From assembly GCF_008704935.1 (NCBI RefSeq), contig NZ_CP023692.1:6079501-6143500 (forward strand): a stretch of 64,000 nucleotides of DNA. The letters are read 5' to 3'. Below, in pieces: positions 43,186 to 51,962 of this stretch. Within the stretch, counting starts at the first letter, position 1. Every line of letters begins with the position of its first letter. A model generated the notes under the pieces. It saw nothing but the letters and a program-made list of their open reading frames with translations, was not told the origin of the DNA and ran no database searches. The position numbers were made by a program, and so were the translations under genes. Source of the DNA: Streptomyces vinaceus. GTDB lineage: Bacteria; Actinomycetota; Actinomycetes; Streptomycetales; Streptomycetaceae.

Positions 43186-43563
43186 CACATCCCCCACAAG
43201 CCTGCCCCCGTGGTGCACAGCAACCCCCGCGTCGCGCCCGCGAGTTGTCCACTGCGCCGATGAAATCAGGGATGCATCGTACCTGCGGCCAAGCACCATA
43301 CGTAGGGTGCGGCGGGCACCGGTCGAAGGTGCACCAGGGGCGCGCGAGGTGACTCTGGGTGAAGATTTAGGGGAGGCCGGGCCCGCTCGGCGCCGGCGGG
43401 AAACCGGCCCGGGGCAGAACGAAGCCCCCGATCACGGGGGAACAATCGGGGGCTTCGCGTCCGCTGCGGCCTGGAAAGACCGCGCATTCAGAACGTAAGG
43501 CCGGTGCGGGGGCCAGGTCAAGCACGTCGGTGCGGGCCCGCGTGAGCGGAGGTCCCGATCGGC
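43186..43563. other. 378-base gap holding a hairpin and little else
   Basis: This gap lies between the AAA gene start and the kinase stop. Apart from the hairpin at 43420-43457, no ORF with support is seen. The part nearest 43186 should hold the AAA-gene promoter, but no convincing -10/-35 pair stands out. I looked for a tRNA and found none. Confidence 0.6.
43420..43457 (-). terminator. Hairpin terminator downstream of the P-loop kinase gene
   Basis: A perfect 13-bp inverted repeat (43420-43432 and 43445-43457; CGAAGCCCCCGAT and its complement) with a 12-base loop, about 107 bases beyond the kinase stop in the leftward direction. Confidence 0.7.
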
Positions 43564-44235
43564 TCAGGCCCGGGGGAATCCGTCACCTTCCGTAGCCGAA
43601 GGGGCCTTTCCGGGGGTCGCATCCGTCCCGGAAGTCCACTCGTATCCCGTACCGCTCTGGCGTACCAAAGTGTCGGCGAAGGGGCGCGAAGGATCATCCG
43701 CGAAGTGTGCGAGCTCCGCGCGCTCCCATCCGTCCCAGAAGTCGGAAAGTTCACGCCCGTCCCGATTTCGCCCGCGCCCCCAGGACTGCGCGCGCGGGGT
43801 CTCCATCCACAGCAGCCGCGCCAGATGCGGGCGCAGCGCCCGTCGCCCGGCCCCGACCCCCTCGATCAGCAGGACCGGAACCGGCTCCAGCACCCGCTCG
43901 GGACCGAACCGGCGCTCCACCCAGTCGTACGGGGCCCAGTGGGCCGCCCGCCCGGCGGCGAGCGGCTCCAGCACCTGCGCGCTCAGCCGCTCCGGCCACT
44001 CGAAGAGCTCCTCGTGGGTGGCCACGTCGTCCAGGTGCAGCACCGGCACCCCGCCCAGCGCCTCGGCGAGGAGCCCGGCGAAGGTGCTCTTGCCCGACCC
44101 GGCGTGCCCGTCGACGGCGATCAGCCGCACCGGGCCCAGCGAGGGCGGCAGGGCCGCGAGCTCGCGCGCGAGTGACGTGAGCGACTGAGGTGAGCGCTTT
44201 GACCGGCTCGACGGGGGTGACTGCTGGGGCTCCAC
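43564..44235 (-). CDS. Uridine kinase-like P-loop nucleoside/phosphotransfer kinase
   Basis: A 223-residue protein with Walker A VDGHAGSGKSTFAGLLAEAL and a following VLHLDDVATHEEL (acidic DD of the uridine kinase family). PVPVLLIEGVGAGRRALRP comes next and the tail has WERAELAHFADDP. The family includes uridine/cytidine kinases, phosphoribulokinases and pantothenate kinases; the exact substrate is not readable. GTG at 44235 fits the N-terminus. Confidence 0.82.
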   Translation of the reverse strand: MEPQQSPPSSRSKRSPQSLTSLARELAALPPSLGPVRLIAVDGHAGSGKSTFAGLLAEALGGVPVLHLDDVATHEELFEWPERLSAQVLEPLAAGRAAHWAPYDWVERRFGPERVLEPVPVLLIEGVGAGRRALRPHLARLLWMETPRAQSWGRGRNRDGRELSDFWDGWERAELAHFADDPSRPFADTLVRQSGTGYEWTSGTDATPGKAPSATEGDGFPRA

Positions 44236-44369
44236 CCGGCCAGAGTAGGGCCCTGGCCTGCGCCGGTGCCCCGTCACCCCGACACGGCGCCGTGGCTTCG
44301 CCGCCCGGCGGACGGGAACTGGAAGGGTGGGGACCGACCCGCCGCACCGACCCTCTGGGGGCCACGCCG

Positions 44370-45803
44370 ATGACCGCACCCACGCCACGCCGGGCCCTGC
44401 TGGCCCTCGCCCTCGCGGCGGCCACGGCCGCCACCGTCCCCGGGGGCCGCGCATCGGCGGCCGCTGCCCGCGGGGAAGGCGCTCCGCAGGGCGAAGGGGA
44501 ACCGGCCGGGGGCGCGCCGGCCGCAGCCGCCGCGGTGGCCGGGGCCGACGCCGCCGCCGCCGCCCAGGTCGTCGACAACCGGTTCTGGTACGCGTACGCG
44601 CACTGGCGGGCCGGCACGCACCGCGGCACCGCCGCCCTCGCCGGCAGCCGGCCGGGCCTGGTGATCGACACCCCGGCCGGACGCACCGAGTACACCGACC
44701 CGCACACCGCGAAGAAGGGCACCTGGGAGTACGCGGTGTGGACCTCCCCGGTGCACCGCTCCGGCGTGCCCGGCACCGAGGCCATCGCCTCCTGGAACGC
44801 CCACACCCCGGCGGGCACCTGGATCCAGATCGAACTGCGTGCCACGTACGGCAGCGGCGCCGCCGGCCCCTGGTACGTGATGGGCCGCTGGGCCTCCGGC
44901 GACGGGGACATCCGCCGCACCTCCGTGGACGGCCAGACCGACGGCAGCACCACCGTGTGGACCGACACGCTCGCCGTCGACGCCCCCGCGAGGGCGAACG
45001 GCGTACGGATCGCCGCATGGCAGCTGCGCCTGACCCTGTACCGCAAGCCGGGCGCCACCCCGGGCCCGACGGTGTGGCTGGCCGGGGCCATGGTCTCCGA
45101 CGTCCCGGACCGGTTCACCGTCCCCGCCTCCGCCCCCTCGGGCACGGCCCACGAGCTGAAGGTCCCCCGCTACTCGCAGGAGGTCCACAAGGGCCGCTAC
45201 CCCCAGTACGACAACGGCGGCGAGGCCTGGTGCAGCCCCACCTCCTCCCAGATGACCATCGAGTACTGGGGCCGCAAGCCCGCCGCCGCCGATCTGGCCT
45301 GGGTCGACGCCCGCTACACCGATCCGCAGGTCTGCCACGCGGCCCGGTCCACCTACGACAGCGCGTACAAGGGCTGCGGCAACTGGCCCTTCAACGCCGC
45401 CTACGCCGCCACGTACCCCGGTCTCGCCGGGGTCGTGACCCGGCTGCGCTCCCTCACCGACCTGGAGACCCTGATCCGCTCCGGCATCCCGGTGATCACC
45501 TCGCTGTCCTTCCGCACCGAGGAACTCACCGGAGCCGGCTACGGCACCGCGGGCCACCTGATGACCGTCGTCGGCTTCACCGCCTCCGGGGACGTGGTCG
45601 CCAACGACCCGAACTCGCCCGACGACGCGGCCGTCCGCCACGTGTACAAGCGCCGGGAGTGGGAGAACGCCTGGTTGCGGACGAAGCGCCACAACTCCGC
45701 CGGAAAGGTGGCCTCCGGCTCCGGCGGCGTCTGCTACCTGTACGCCCCGGCCCGCCCGAACGCGGCTCAGATCGCGGCGCTGCGGGCCGTGGGGGTGCTG
45801 TGA
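44370..45803 (+). CDS. Secreted C39-family cysteine peptidase-like protein
   Basis: A 477-residue exported protein. The N-terminus (TPRRALLALALAAATAAT) is a signal peptide with an RR pair that may be Tat-like. After an alanine/glycine linker there is a beta-rich region (about 80-250), then a papain-like C39 peptidase core: GGEAWCSPTSSQMTIEYWG with the catalytic cysteine, GTAGHLMTVVGFT with the histidine, and VVANDPNSPDD with the Asn/Asp. Substrate unknown. It starts a rightward run with the SPW gene. Confidence 0.87.
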   Translation: MTAPTPRRALLALALAAATAATVPGGRASAAAARGEGAPQGEGEPAGGAPAAAAAVAGADAAAAAQVVDNRFWYAYAHWRAGTHRGTAALAGSRPGLVIDTPAGRTEYTDPHTAKKGTWEYAVWTSPVHRSGVPGTEAIASWNAHTPAGTWIQIELRATYGSGAAGPWYVMGRWASGDGDIRRTSVDGQTDGSTTVWTDTLAVDAPARANGVRIAAWQLRLTLYRKPGATPGPTVWLAGAMVSDVPDRFTVPASAPSGTAHELKVPRYSQEVHKGRYPQYDNGGEAWCSPTSSQMTIEYWGRKPAAADLAWVDARYTDPQVCHAARSTYDSAYKGCGNWPFNAAYAATYPGLAGVVTRLRSLTDLETLIRSGIPVITSLSFRTEELTGAGYGTAGHLMTVVGFTASGDVVANDPNSPDDAAVRHVYKRREWENAWLRTKRHNSAGKVASGSGGVCYLYAPARPNAAQIAALRAVGVL

Positions 45804-45899
45804 CCGGAGCGCCGGAAATGGGCGTTGACCGCGGACGCAGATAAGCGCAACATAAGGTCGTAAAGGGCACATAAAGGCTTCTACAGGAGGCGGCCCGCC

Positions 45900-46322
45900 A
45901 TGACCACCCACAGCATCGAACACCACCCCGACCTCGCCGAGATGCGCTCCCGGTTCGAGCGGGTCACCAGCACCCCCGCCGCGCAGGCCGTGGAGGCACT
46001 GGCCCTCATCACGGGCCTGTACCTGGCGGCCTCGCCCTGGATCGCCGGGTTCAGCGGACTCGGCGCGCTGGCGGTCAACAACCTGATCGCCGGCGTGGCG
46101 TACTGCCTGTGCATGAGCGGACTCGGCTCCGCCTACGAACGCACCCACGCGATGGCCTGGACGGCGGTCGCCATCGGAGCCTGGACGATCGTGGCTCCGT
46201 GGGTCATCGCCGGTGACGTCAGCACCACCCGCAGCGTGGTCAGCAACGTCATCGCCGGCGGCGTCGCGCTGGTGCTCGCACTCGCCATGGCCGGCATGGC
46301 GGGCCGCAACCGCACGACCTGA
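45900..46322 (+). CDS. SPW-repeat membrane protein
   Basis: A 140-residue protein with four membrane helices and the two SPW-type motifs (LYLAASPWIAGF and VAPWVIAGD) at the start of each helix pair. The family is widespread in actinomycetes and soil bacteria, with unknown function. A TTGACC box and the leader with AGGAGG precede the ATG. Confidence 0.85.
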   Translation: MTTHSIEHHPDLAEMRSRFERVTSTPAAQAVEALALITGLYLAASPWIAGFSGLGALAVNNLIAGVAYCLCMSGLGSAYERTHAMAWTAVAIGAWTIVAPWVIAGDVSTTRSVVSNVIAGGVALVLALAMAGMAGRNRTT

Positions 46323-46380
46323 CCCCCGCACGCCCCGGGCCCCGACCGCGAGACGGCCGGGGCCCGGTGGCGTGCGGGGG
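46323..46380. terminator. Long interrupted hairpin after the SPW gene
   Basis: Two stacked inverted repeats starting at the SPW stop: outer arms 46323-46334 and 46369-46380 (12 bp), inner arms 46335-46344 and 46358-46367 (10 bp), with one bulged T at 46368. A 22-bp stem in total. Confidence 0.8.
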
Positions 46381-46451
46381 CGCGTGATACGTGCCACGAA
46401 TGGCGATCGTCCCCTACCGCGAAAGCCGCGAACGCTGTCACATTGGACGAC

Positions 46452-46604
46452 ATGACCGCATACAGCGCCTCCCTCACCGCCCGCGCCCGGAACCTCGTCA
46501 GGACCGGCGGCCCCAAGGACCACTCCAAGTGGCTTGAGCACGTGCTCGGCTGGACGCTGGTGGTCGTCGTCGCCATGTTCGTCACGCAGGTCGGCTGGCT
46601 CTGA
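46452..46604 (+). CDS. Small SCO1431-type membrane protein
   Basis: A 50-residue ORF: a basic N-terminus (MTAYSASLTARARNLVRTGG) then a single membrane helix (WTLVVVVAMFVTQVGWL). It recalls the short proteins named after S. coelicolor SCO1431, whose neighbourhood resembles this window. It may be a stress or envelope small protein, but nothing more can be said. Confidence 0.72.
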   Translation: MTAYSASLTARARNLVRTGGPKDHSKWLEHVLGWTLVVVVAMFVTQVGWL

Positions 46605-46648
46605 CCCGCGGGGCCTGCGGGGCTCGTGGGGCCTGCGGCTGCGACCGC

Positions 46649-47587
46649 CTACGAGGCCTCCAGCCGCAGGCCCTCCGTGACGATCAGGTCCGAGGTGACC
46701 AGCGCCTGCTCCGCGCTGACCCGCGTCATGAAGACGAACGGCGGGATCACCGGGGGAGCGGGCAGTCCGTCCGGGCTGAACGTGACGCACAGCAGCCCTT
46801 CGACGCAGCCGCTGAACTTCGTCAGGTACAAGGTCACGTCGCCCCGCAGCTCAAGGGAGGCGGCGGCCAGCCCGTACTCCTCGCCGCCGTCGCGGGTGCG
46901 CAGCCGGTAGTCGGTCAGCGAGGCCGCCCGCATCCTCAGCACCAGCACCCGCAGCGGTCCGTCGGCCGTCGGGAGCTCGGTGACCCCCGCGAAGGCGAAG
47001 CCCTGCGGGGCGAAGAGCGAGGTGGTGACCGTCGGGGGAGTCCGGGGGGCCGTCGGCGGCCCGTGCGGCGCCCCCGCCGCCCTGGCCGGCGGGGCTCCCG
47101 TCGCCAGTACGGCCGCCAGCAGCACCGGCAGCACCGGCAGCACGGCGAGCGCCCGCGGGCCGCTCCCGCGCGGCCGGCCCTCGTACGGACCCTCCTCCCC
47201 GGTGGCCGCGACCGGCAGCGGTGTCCACCCGAAGGCCAGTGCGCTCCCGGCGATCCCGAGCGCCATGCCGACCAGGAACCCGCCCAGGTTGGTCGCCAGG
47301 AACGAGAGCACCGACAACAGCAGGGCGTGGACGGAGACGTACGCCCGGGCCTGCGGCAGGAACCACAGGAACAGCCCCGCCACGACAAGGGCGGCGCCGA
47401 TCCCGATCGCCGCGATCCCGCCGAGCCCCAGGCTGACCAGCACGGTCAGCGGGGACAGCGGTACCAGCAGCAGTTCGACCCCGCCCAGGACGACCAGCAG
47501 CCCGCCCCAGAACGGCCGGGTCCGGCGCCAGGCGCGCAGGCGCCGCCGCTGCCCGGCCAGCGGCAGCCGGGGGCGGCTCAGAAGCAC
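46649..47587 (-). CDS. DUF6114-domain membrane protein
   Basis: A 312-residue protein with four membrane helices in the first 130 residues (PFWGGLLVVLGGVELLLVPL, LGIAGSALAFGW). A low-complexity linker and an extracytoplasmic domain of about 120 residues (PLRVLVLRMRAASLTDYRL) follow. It always seems to follow a DUF6230 gene in streptomycetes; here they overlap by 10 bases. The GTG start at 47587 is used. No function is known. Confidence 0.8.
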   Translation of the reverse strand: MLLSRPRLPLAGQRRRLRAWRRTRPFWGGLLVVLGGVELLLVPLSPLTVLVSLGLGGIAAIGIGAALVVAGLFLWFLPQARAYVSVHALLLSVLSFLATNLGGFLVGMALGIAGSALAFGWTPLPVAATGEEGPYEGRPRGSGPRALAVLPVLPVLLAAVLATGAPPARAAGAPHGPPTAPRTPPTVTTSLFAPQGFAFAGVTELPTADGPLRVLVLRMRAASLTDYRLRTRDGGEEYGLAAASLELRGDVTLYLTKFSGCVEGLLCVTFSPDGLPAPPVIPPFVFMTRVSAEQALVTSDLIVTEGLRLEAS

Positions 47588-48252
47588 TTCTCGCCGTCCA
47601 GGCCCACGCTCACCCGCATGCCCTTGAGGCGGAAGTTCCCGCCGGTCGCGGACCAGGCGTGCGATTTCACCCCGACGACCTCGATGTCCCCGGCCTGGAG
47701 CCCGAACTTGCCCGGCTCGCCCTTGACCCCGTCCACCCGGTCCAGGGTCGAGGCGTCACGGCCGATCTGCGCCGTGCCGAAGGTCGCGTCCCCGTCGAGG
47801 TCCTCGCCGTCGATGACGAGGTTGCTGGCCGTGACCTCCCCGGCCGGGCCGCCCGCCGTCAGCTTGAAGACCACCGTGCCCAGCGGGGTCCCCACCTCTG
47901 CGGACTGGCAGATGTCGGTGAGTGTGGCCTCGCCGATACCGAGCAGGGCGACCGGATGTCCCTTGCCGTCGACCGAGCGGTCCGTCTGCACGTACGAGGC
48001 CAGGCCCTTGCTGCTCAGCTTCGAGGAGGAGACCTGGAAGCTGGTGCCCGAGACGGCGAACGACGCGGCGAGCGCGCCCTGCGCCATGACGACGGCCATC
48101 GCCCCGACGGCGAGGACCGCGGGCACCGCGACGGCGGCCGACTTGCGCCAGCGCACCCGGCCTTCGCGCCCGCGCGGCGTGTCCGGGGCCGTGTCCGGGA
48201 CCCTGTCCGGTGCTCCGTCGGCGCCCGTCCCGGCGCCTGTGTTCGTGCTCAT
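47578..48252 (-). CDS. DUF6230-family exported protein
   Basis: A 224-residue protein: an acidic cytoplasmic leader, a single membrane anchor or signal (SAAVAVPAVLAVGAMAVVMA), and a beta-rich exported domain ending EKCF with few cysteines. It is paired with the DUF6114 gene in a leftward operon and diverges from a TetR gene. The family is sometimes annotated as cholesterol esterase, but no esterase motif is present here. Confidence 0.8.
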   Translation of the reverse strand: MSTNTGAGTGADGAPDRVPDTAPDTPRGREGRVRWRKSAAVAVPAVLAVGAMAVVMAQGALAASFAVSGTSFQVSSSKLSSKGLASYVQTDRSVDGKGHPVALLGIGEATLTDICQSAEVGTPLGTVVFKLTAGGPAGEVTASNLVIDGEDLDGDATFGTAQIGRDASTLDRVDGVKGEPGKFGLQAGDIEVVGVKSHAWSATGGNFRLKGMRVSVGLDGEKCF

Positions 48253-48351
48253 GGAAGTGCCTCCCGTACGTCGTCCGTGCGCAGGGGAAGTGCATGAGGC
48301 AGGTCTGCCATACTGCGGGCATCCTGTGGCAGTTCGAGGCTAGGGCCGAAT

Positions 48352-49086
48352 TTGAATAATAGTCAACAGCGGGGTGCGAGCGAGCGTTCGCAGGTCCGCA
48401 GGGCCGAACTCATAGCGACCGGGCGCAAGTTGTTCGCCGACACCTCGTACGACGCGCTCTCCATGGACGACATCGCCAAACAGGCCGGCGTCGCCAAGGG
48501 GCTGATCTACTACTACTTCAAGAGCAAGCGCGGCTACTACCTCGCCATCGTCGAGGACTCGGTGGCCGAGCTCGTCGCCCGCGCCGCCGGGGAGCCGGAC
48601 CTGCCCAAGGCCGAGCGGGTGCGCCGGACCATCGACGGCTACCTCCACTACGCCGAGCACCACCAGGCCGCCTACCGCACGATCGTCACCGGGGGAGTGG
48701 GCTCCGACGCCGAGGTGCTCGCGATCCGCGACGCGGTGCGCGAGGAGCTGGTGGCCACGATCGCCGAGGGCGCGTACGGGAGCCGGACCGTCCCGCCGCT
48801 CGCCCGGCTCGCGCTGGTGGGCTGGCTGTCCGGGGTCGAGGGGACCACGCTGGAGTGGACCGGCGCCCTGGCCGCGGACGCCCAGGTGGATCCCGGGACG
48901 GACGGCGAAGCGGAATCCGCCGCGCGGCAGCCCGACCGGGACCGGCTCGGTGCCCTCCTCGTCCGCCAGCTGCGCGCGACGCTGACGGTCATCGGGGAGT
49001 TCGTCCCGGAGTGTCCGCCGCCGCCCCTTACCGAAGAGGCGTTCGAGTCGGCTGGTGATCTTGCCCCGGTGACGGGACGATCCTGA
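48352..49086 (+). CDS. TetR/AcrR-family transcriptional regulator
   Basis: A 244-residue protein with the TetR helix-turn-helix ATGRKLFADTSYDALSMDDI and VAKGLIYYYFKSKRGYYLA. A ligand domain of about 170 residues and an Asp/Glu-rich tail follow. The start is a TTG at 48352, as the next in-frame ATG is inside the helix-turn-helix. It diverges from the DUF6230/DUF6114 operon across 99 bases and probably controls it. Confidence 0.88.
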   Translation: MNNSQQRGASERSQVRRAELIATGRKLFADTSYDALSMDDIAKQAGVAKGLIYYYFKSKRGYYLAIVEDSVAELVARAAGEPDLPKAERVRRTIDGYLHYAEHHQAAYRTIVTGGVGSDAEVLAIRDAVREELVATIAEGAYGSRTVPPLARLALVGWLSGVEGTTLEWTGALAADAQVDPGTDGEAESAARQPDRDRLGALLVRQLRATLTVIGEFVPECPPPPLTEEAFESAGDLAPVTGRS

Positions 49087-49235
49087 TCGGGCATACTCAA
49101 GCCGCCCGCAGCCACTGATCTGCCGCTTCCGTGATCCGGGAGGGCAGTATCGGCTGTGAGAAGCACCGAGACCCGGCGGCCCGTCCCACACCTCACGTGC
49201 CGCCGCCGTGCCCGACGAGGGAGGAGAGCGCCGCC

Positions 49236-50408
49236 ATGAACGACCGCGCCCCGCAGCCGGTGGACCGTCAGCTGCCCACCGAGGAGTCCCGGGACCTCCT
49301 CGCGCTCGTACGAGAGATCGCCCAGCGGGAGATCCGCCCCGTGGCCGCCGCCGAGGAGGACGCCGGGACGTTCCCGCGCGCGATCTTCACCCTGCTGTCC
49401 GAAGCCGGCCTGCTCGGTCTTCCGTACGCGGGCGAGTACGGCGGCGGCGAGCAGCCGTACGAGGTCTACCTCCAGGTCCTGGAGGAGCTCGCGGCGGCCC
49501 GCCTGACGGTGGGGCTCGGCGTCAGCGTGCACTCCCTGGCCTGCCACGGCCTGGCCGGATACGGCACCGAGGAGCAGCAGAAGGCCCACCTGCCGGCCAT
49601 GCTCGGCGGCGGGCTGCTCGGCGCGTACTGCCTCTCCGAGCCCGCCTCCGGCTCCGACGCCGCCTCGCTGACCACCAAGGCCGTACGCGACGGCGACGAC
49701 TGGATCATCACCGGCACCAAGGCCTGGATCACCCACGGCGGGGTCGCCGACTTCTACACGGTCCTCGCGCGCACCGGCGCCGAGGGCCCCAAGGGCATCA
49801 CCGCCTTCCTGGTGCCCGGCGACGCGGAGGGCCTGACGGCCGCCGTCCCCGAGAAGAAGATGGGCATGAAGGGCTCGCCCACCGCCCAGCTCCACTTCGA
49901 CGGGGTCCGGGTCCCCGACACCCGCCGCATCGGCGAGGAGGGGCAGGGCTTCACGATCGCGCTGGCCGCCCTGGACGCGGGCCGCCTGGGCATCGCCGCC
50001 TGCGCCGTCGGGGTCGCGCAGGCCGCCTTGGACGAGGCCCTCGCGTACGCCCTGGACCGCAAGCAGTTCGGGCACCCCATCGCCGACTTCCAGGGCCTGC
50101 GCTTCATGCTCGCCGACATGGCGACCAAGATCGAGGCCGGCCGGGCCCTGTACCTGGCGGCGGCGCGGCTGCGTGACGCGGGCAAGCCGTTCTCCCGCCA
50201 GGCGGCGATGGCGAAGCTGTTCTGCACGGACGCCGCGATGGCCGTGACCACGGACGCCGTCCAGGTCCTCGGCGGCTACGGCTACACCGCGGACTTCCCG
50301 GTGGAGCGCCTGATGCGCGAGGCGAAGGTGCTCCAGATCGTCGAGGGCACCAACCAGATCCAGCGCATGGTCATCGCCCGCCACCTGGCGGGACCGGAGT
50401 CGCACTGA
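49236..50408 (+). CDS. Acyl-CoA dehydrogenase
   Basis: A 390-residue flavoprotein with the family markers AYCLSEPASGSDAASLTTKA (FAD/acyl-CoA site), KMGMKGSPTAQL, and EGTNQIQRMVIARHL, where the catalytic Glu is expected. It introduces a double bond into acyl-CoA in fatty-acid or branched-chain amino-acid breakdown and passes electrons to ETF. GAGGAGAG precedes the ATG. Substrate chain length is not clear. Confidence 0.93.
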   Translation: MNDRAPQPVDRQLPTEESRDLLALVREIAQREIRPVAAAEEDAGTFPRAIFTLLSEAGLLGLPYAGEYGGGEQPYEVYLQVLEELAAARLTVGLGVSVHSLACHGLAGYGTEEQQKAHLPAMLGGGLLGAYCLSEPASGSDAASLTTKAVRDGDDWIITGTKAWITHGGVADFYTVLARTGAEGPKGITAFLVPGDAEGLTAAVPEKKMGMKGSPTAQLHFDGVRVPDTRRIGEEGQGFTIALAALDAGRLGIAACAVGVAQAALDEALAYALDRKQFGHPIADFQGLRFMLADMATKIEAGRALYLAAARLRDAGKPFSRQAAMAKLFCTDAAMAVTTDAVQVLGGYGYTADFPVERLMREAKVLQIVEGTNQIQRMVIARHLAGPESH

Positions 50409-50532
50409 GGGCCGGACCGGCCCCCGGGGTGCGCCCGGCCCGGCCGGCGCCGCACCGGGCGAGCTGTTCGGCGCGGCGCGGGCCGGGGCGCCGGCCCGCT
50501 TCCCCCCGGCCCGCTTCCCGCCGGCCCGCCGC

Positions 50533-51345
50533 CTACCGGTCGTCCCAGACGGGCAGGGGCTTCGCGTCGTGGTTGACGAAGAGGTCCCGGCGGGCGGCGG
50601 GGTGGTCGGCGGGCGGGGCGTTGGACACCGCGTTGTAGCTGATCAGGGCGAGGGTGCGGGTGTGCGGGGAGCGGTTCGGGCCCGAGCTGTGCACCAGGTT
50701 GCCGTGGAAGAGGACGACCGTCCCGGCCGGGCCGGTGGCCTCGTGGACCCCCCGGGTGCGGGCGAGCTCCTCGGCCGAGGGGTCGGGGAGCGCGTAGGCG
50801 TCCCGGCTCGACGTGATCCAGGCCCAGTCGGCCGCCCCGCCGCCGGTGTCCCCGTCGTCCCCGGAGGGGGCCGCCGTCGCCGGCCGGTCGGTGTGCGTGC
50901 CCGCGATCAGGCGCAGCGGCCCGTTCTCCCCGGTGACCTCGTCGAGGAAGACGGCGGCGGTGAGCGCCGCCGGGCGCCGCATCCCGTCGGCGGCCCGCCA
51001 GAAGTCGAAGTCCCGGTGCCACTGCCAGCGCTCGCCCCGCCGGGCCGCCTTCGGGTTCACCTTCCACTGGTACACGTACATGTCCTCACCGAGCAGCAGC
51101 CGGACCAGCGCGGTCAGCGGTGACGCCTCGGCCAGCGCCTGCCAGGGACCCCCTCTGCGGTGGAGTCCGTAGACGGCGCGTACGGTCGTGCCGTCCTCCT
51201 CGAAGAACCGCTGCGGCCCCTCCTCGGCGAGTACGGCGGGCAGTTCCTCGGTCAGGGGTCCCCAGATCTCCCGCGGGGTCAGCGGGGGTACGACGACAAA
51301 GCCGTCGCGCCGGTATTCGGCCAGGAGCCGCTTCGGGTCCGTCAT
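50533..51345 (-). CDS. Phytanoyl-CoA dioxygenase family (EctD-like) Fe(II)/2-oxoglutarate oxygenase
   Basis: A 270-residue oxygenase. The metal triad is likely WQWHRDFDFW (His and Asp) and FHGNLVHSSGPNRSPHTR (His plus the 2-oxoglutarate-binding Arg). YVYQWKVNPKAARRGERW and RPAALTAAVFLDEVTGENGPL closely recall ectoine hydroxylase EctD. No ect genes are present, so another amine or amino-acid substrate is possible. It is convergent with the acyl-CoA dehydrogenase. Confidence 0.87.
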   Translation of the reverse strand: MTDPKRLLAEYRRDGFVVVPPLTPREIWGPLTEELPAVLAEEGPQRFFEEDGTTVRAVYGLHRRGGPWQALAEASPLTALVRLLLGEDMYVYQWKVNPKAARRGERWQWHRDFDFWRAADGMRRPAALTAAVFLDEVTGENGPLRLIAGTHTDRPATAAPSGDDGDTGGGAADWAWITSSRDAYALPDPSAEELARTRGVHEATGPAGTVVLFHGNLVHSSGPNRSPHTRTLALISYNAVSNAPPADHPAARRDLFVNHDAKPLPVWDDR

Positions 51346-51487
51346 GCGCCCAGGGTGCGGCCGGGCGCCGAGCCCGGGCGAGGCAGCACGGGGAGCGCAC
51401 AGGGAGTGCGCCGGGTCATTTCCGGCCGCTCCCCGCGAGTTGCTCCCGCGAGCCGCTCCCCAGGAGCCGCTCCCGCCCGGGTGCCAC

Positions 51488-51742
51488 CTACTGGCCGCCG
51501 CCGTAGAGCGGACCCGTCGGCCAGATCGGGGAGGTGGCGACCCGGGACCACTCCGGATCGCGGCGCCCCGGCAGGGTGCGTCCGTCGGCGGCCCAACGGG
51601 TCAGCAGGGCGTGGTAGATCGGTGGGTCCGGCTGCCGCTGCTGAACCGATTCTTCGTGTCGCGGAACCGATTCTTCGTAGCCGGGCGGCACCGGACGCCG
51701 CCGCCGTCCCGTTCTTGTCCCAGGGGATTCGAGCGTGGTCAT
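51488..51742 (-). CDS. Small hypothetical protein
   Basis: An 84-residue basic protein with the recurrent Streptomyces motif IYHALLTRWAADGRTLPGR, DPEWSRVAT near its C-terminus. No membrane segment. The ATG at 51742 was chosen to leave room for the promoter of the divergent cassette; 51769 would add nine residues. Function unknown. Confidence 0.6.
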   Translation of the reverse strand: MTTLESPGTRTGRRRRPVPPGYEESVPRHEESVQQRQPDPPIYHALLTRWAADGRTLPGRRDPEWSRVATSPIWPTGPLYGGGQ

Positions 51743-51872
51743 ACCGGGCCAACGCGCCACCCGACGCACGGGTAACCGCCCCCGCCCTCCGGGTATCCGT
51801 TCGAGATGTCCCCGACGCCGCGCTCCGCAGGCCCCGGGGTCCGGCGGCCTCCGCGTGGCCAGACGTGCCGGT

Positions 51873-51926
51873 CTGTCAGAGAGTGACAGGACTCTGGCCC
51901 CGGGGCCCGTATCTGACGTACCGTCA
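51873..51926. promoter_or_regulatory. Two palindromes upstream of the CrtC-like/kinase cassette
   Basis: CTGTCA-GAGAG-TGACAG (51873-51889) and TGACG-TAC-CGTCA (51914-51926) lie 24 and more bases apart and end 36 bases before the GTG of the downstream gene. Each is a perfect inverted repeat of operator size. A TetR-type or GntR-type regulator is plausible; none of the window's regulators is adjacent. Confidence 0.55.
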
Positions 51927-51962
51927 TATCCGCCCGAGCCCCGCCGCCCCAGGAGGTTTGCC

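Noticed and set aside
43380..43500. A possible tRNA or small RNA near the hairpin at 43420.
   Set aside because: No cloverleaf arms, anticodon loop or TTC-type T-loop can be drawn; a simple transcription terminator explains the hairpin.
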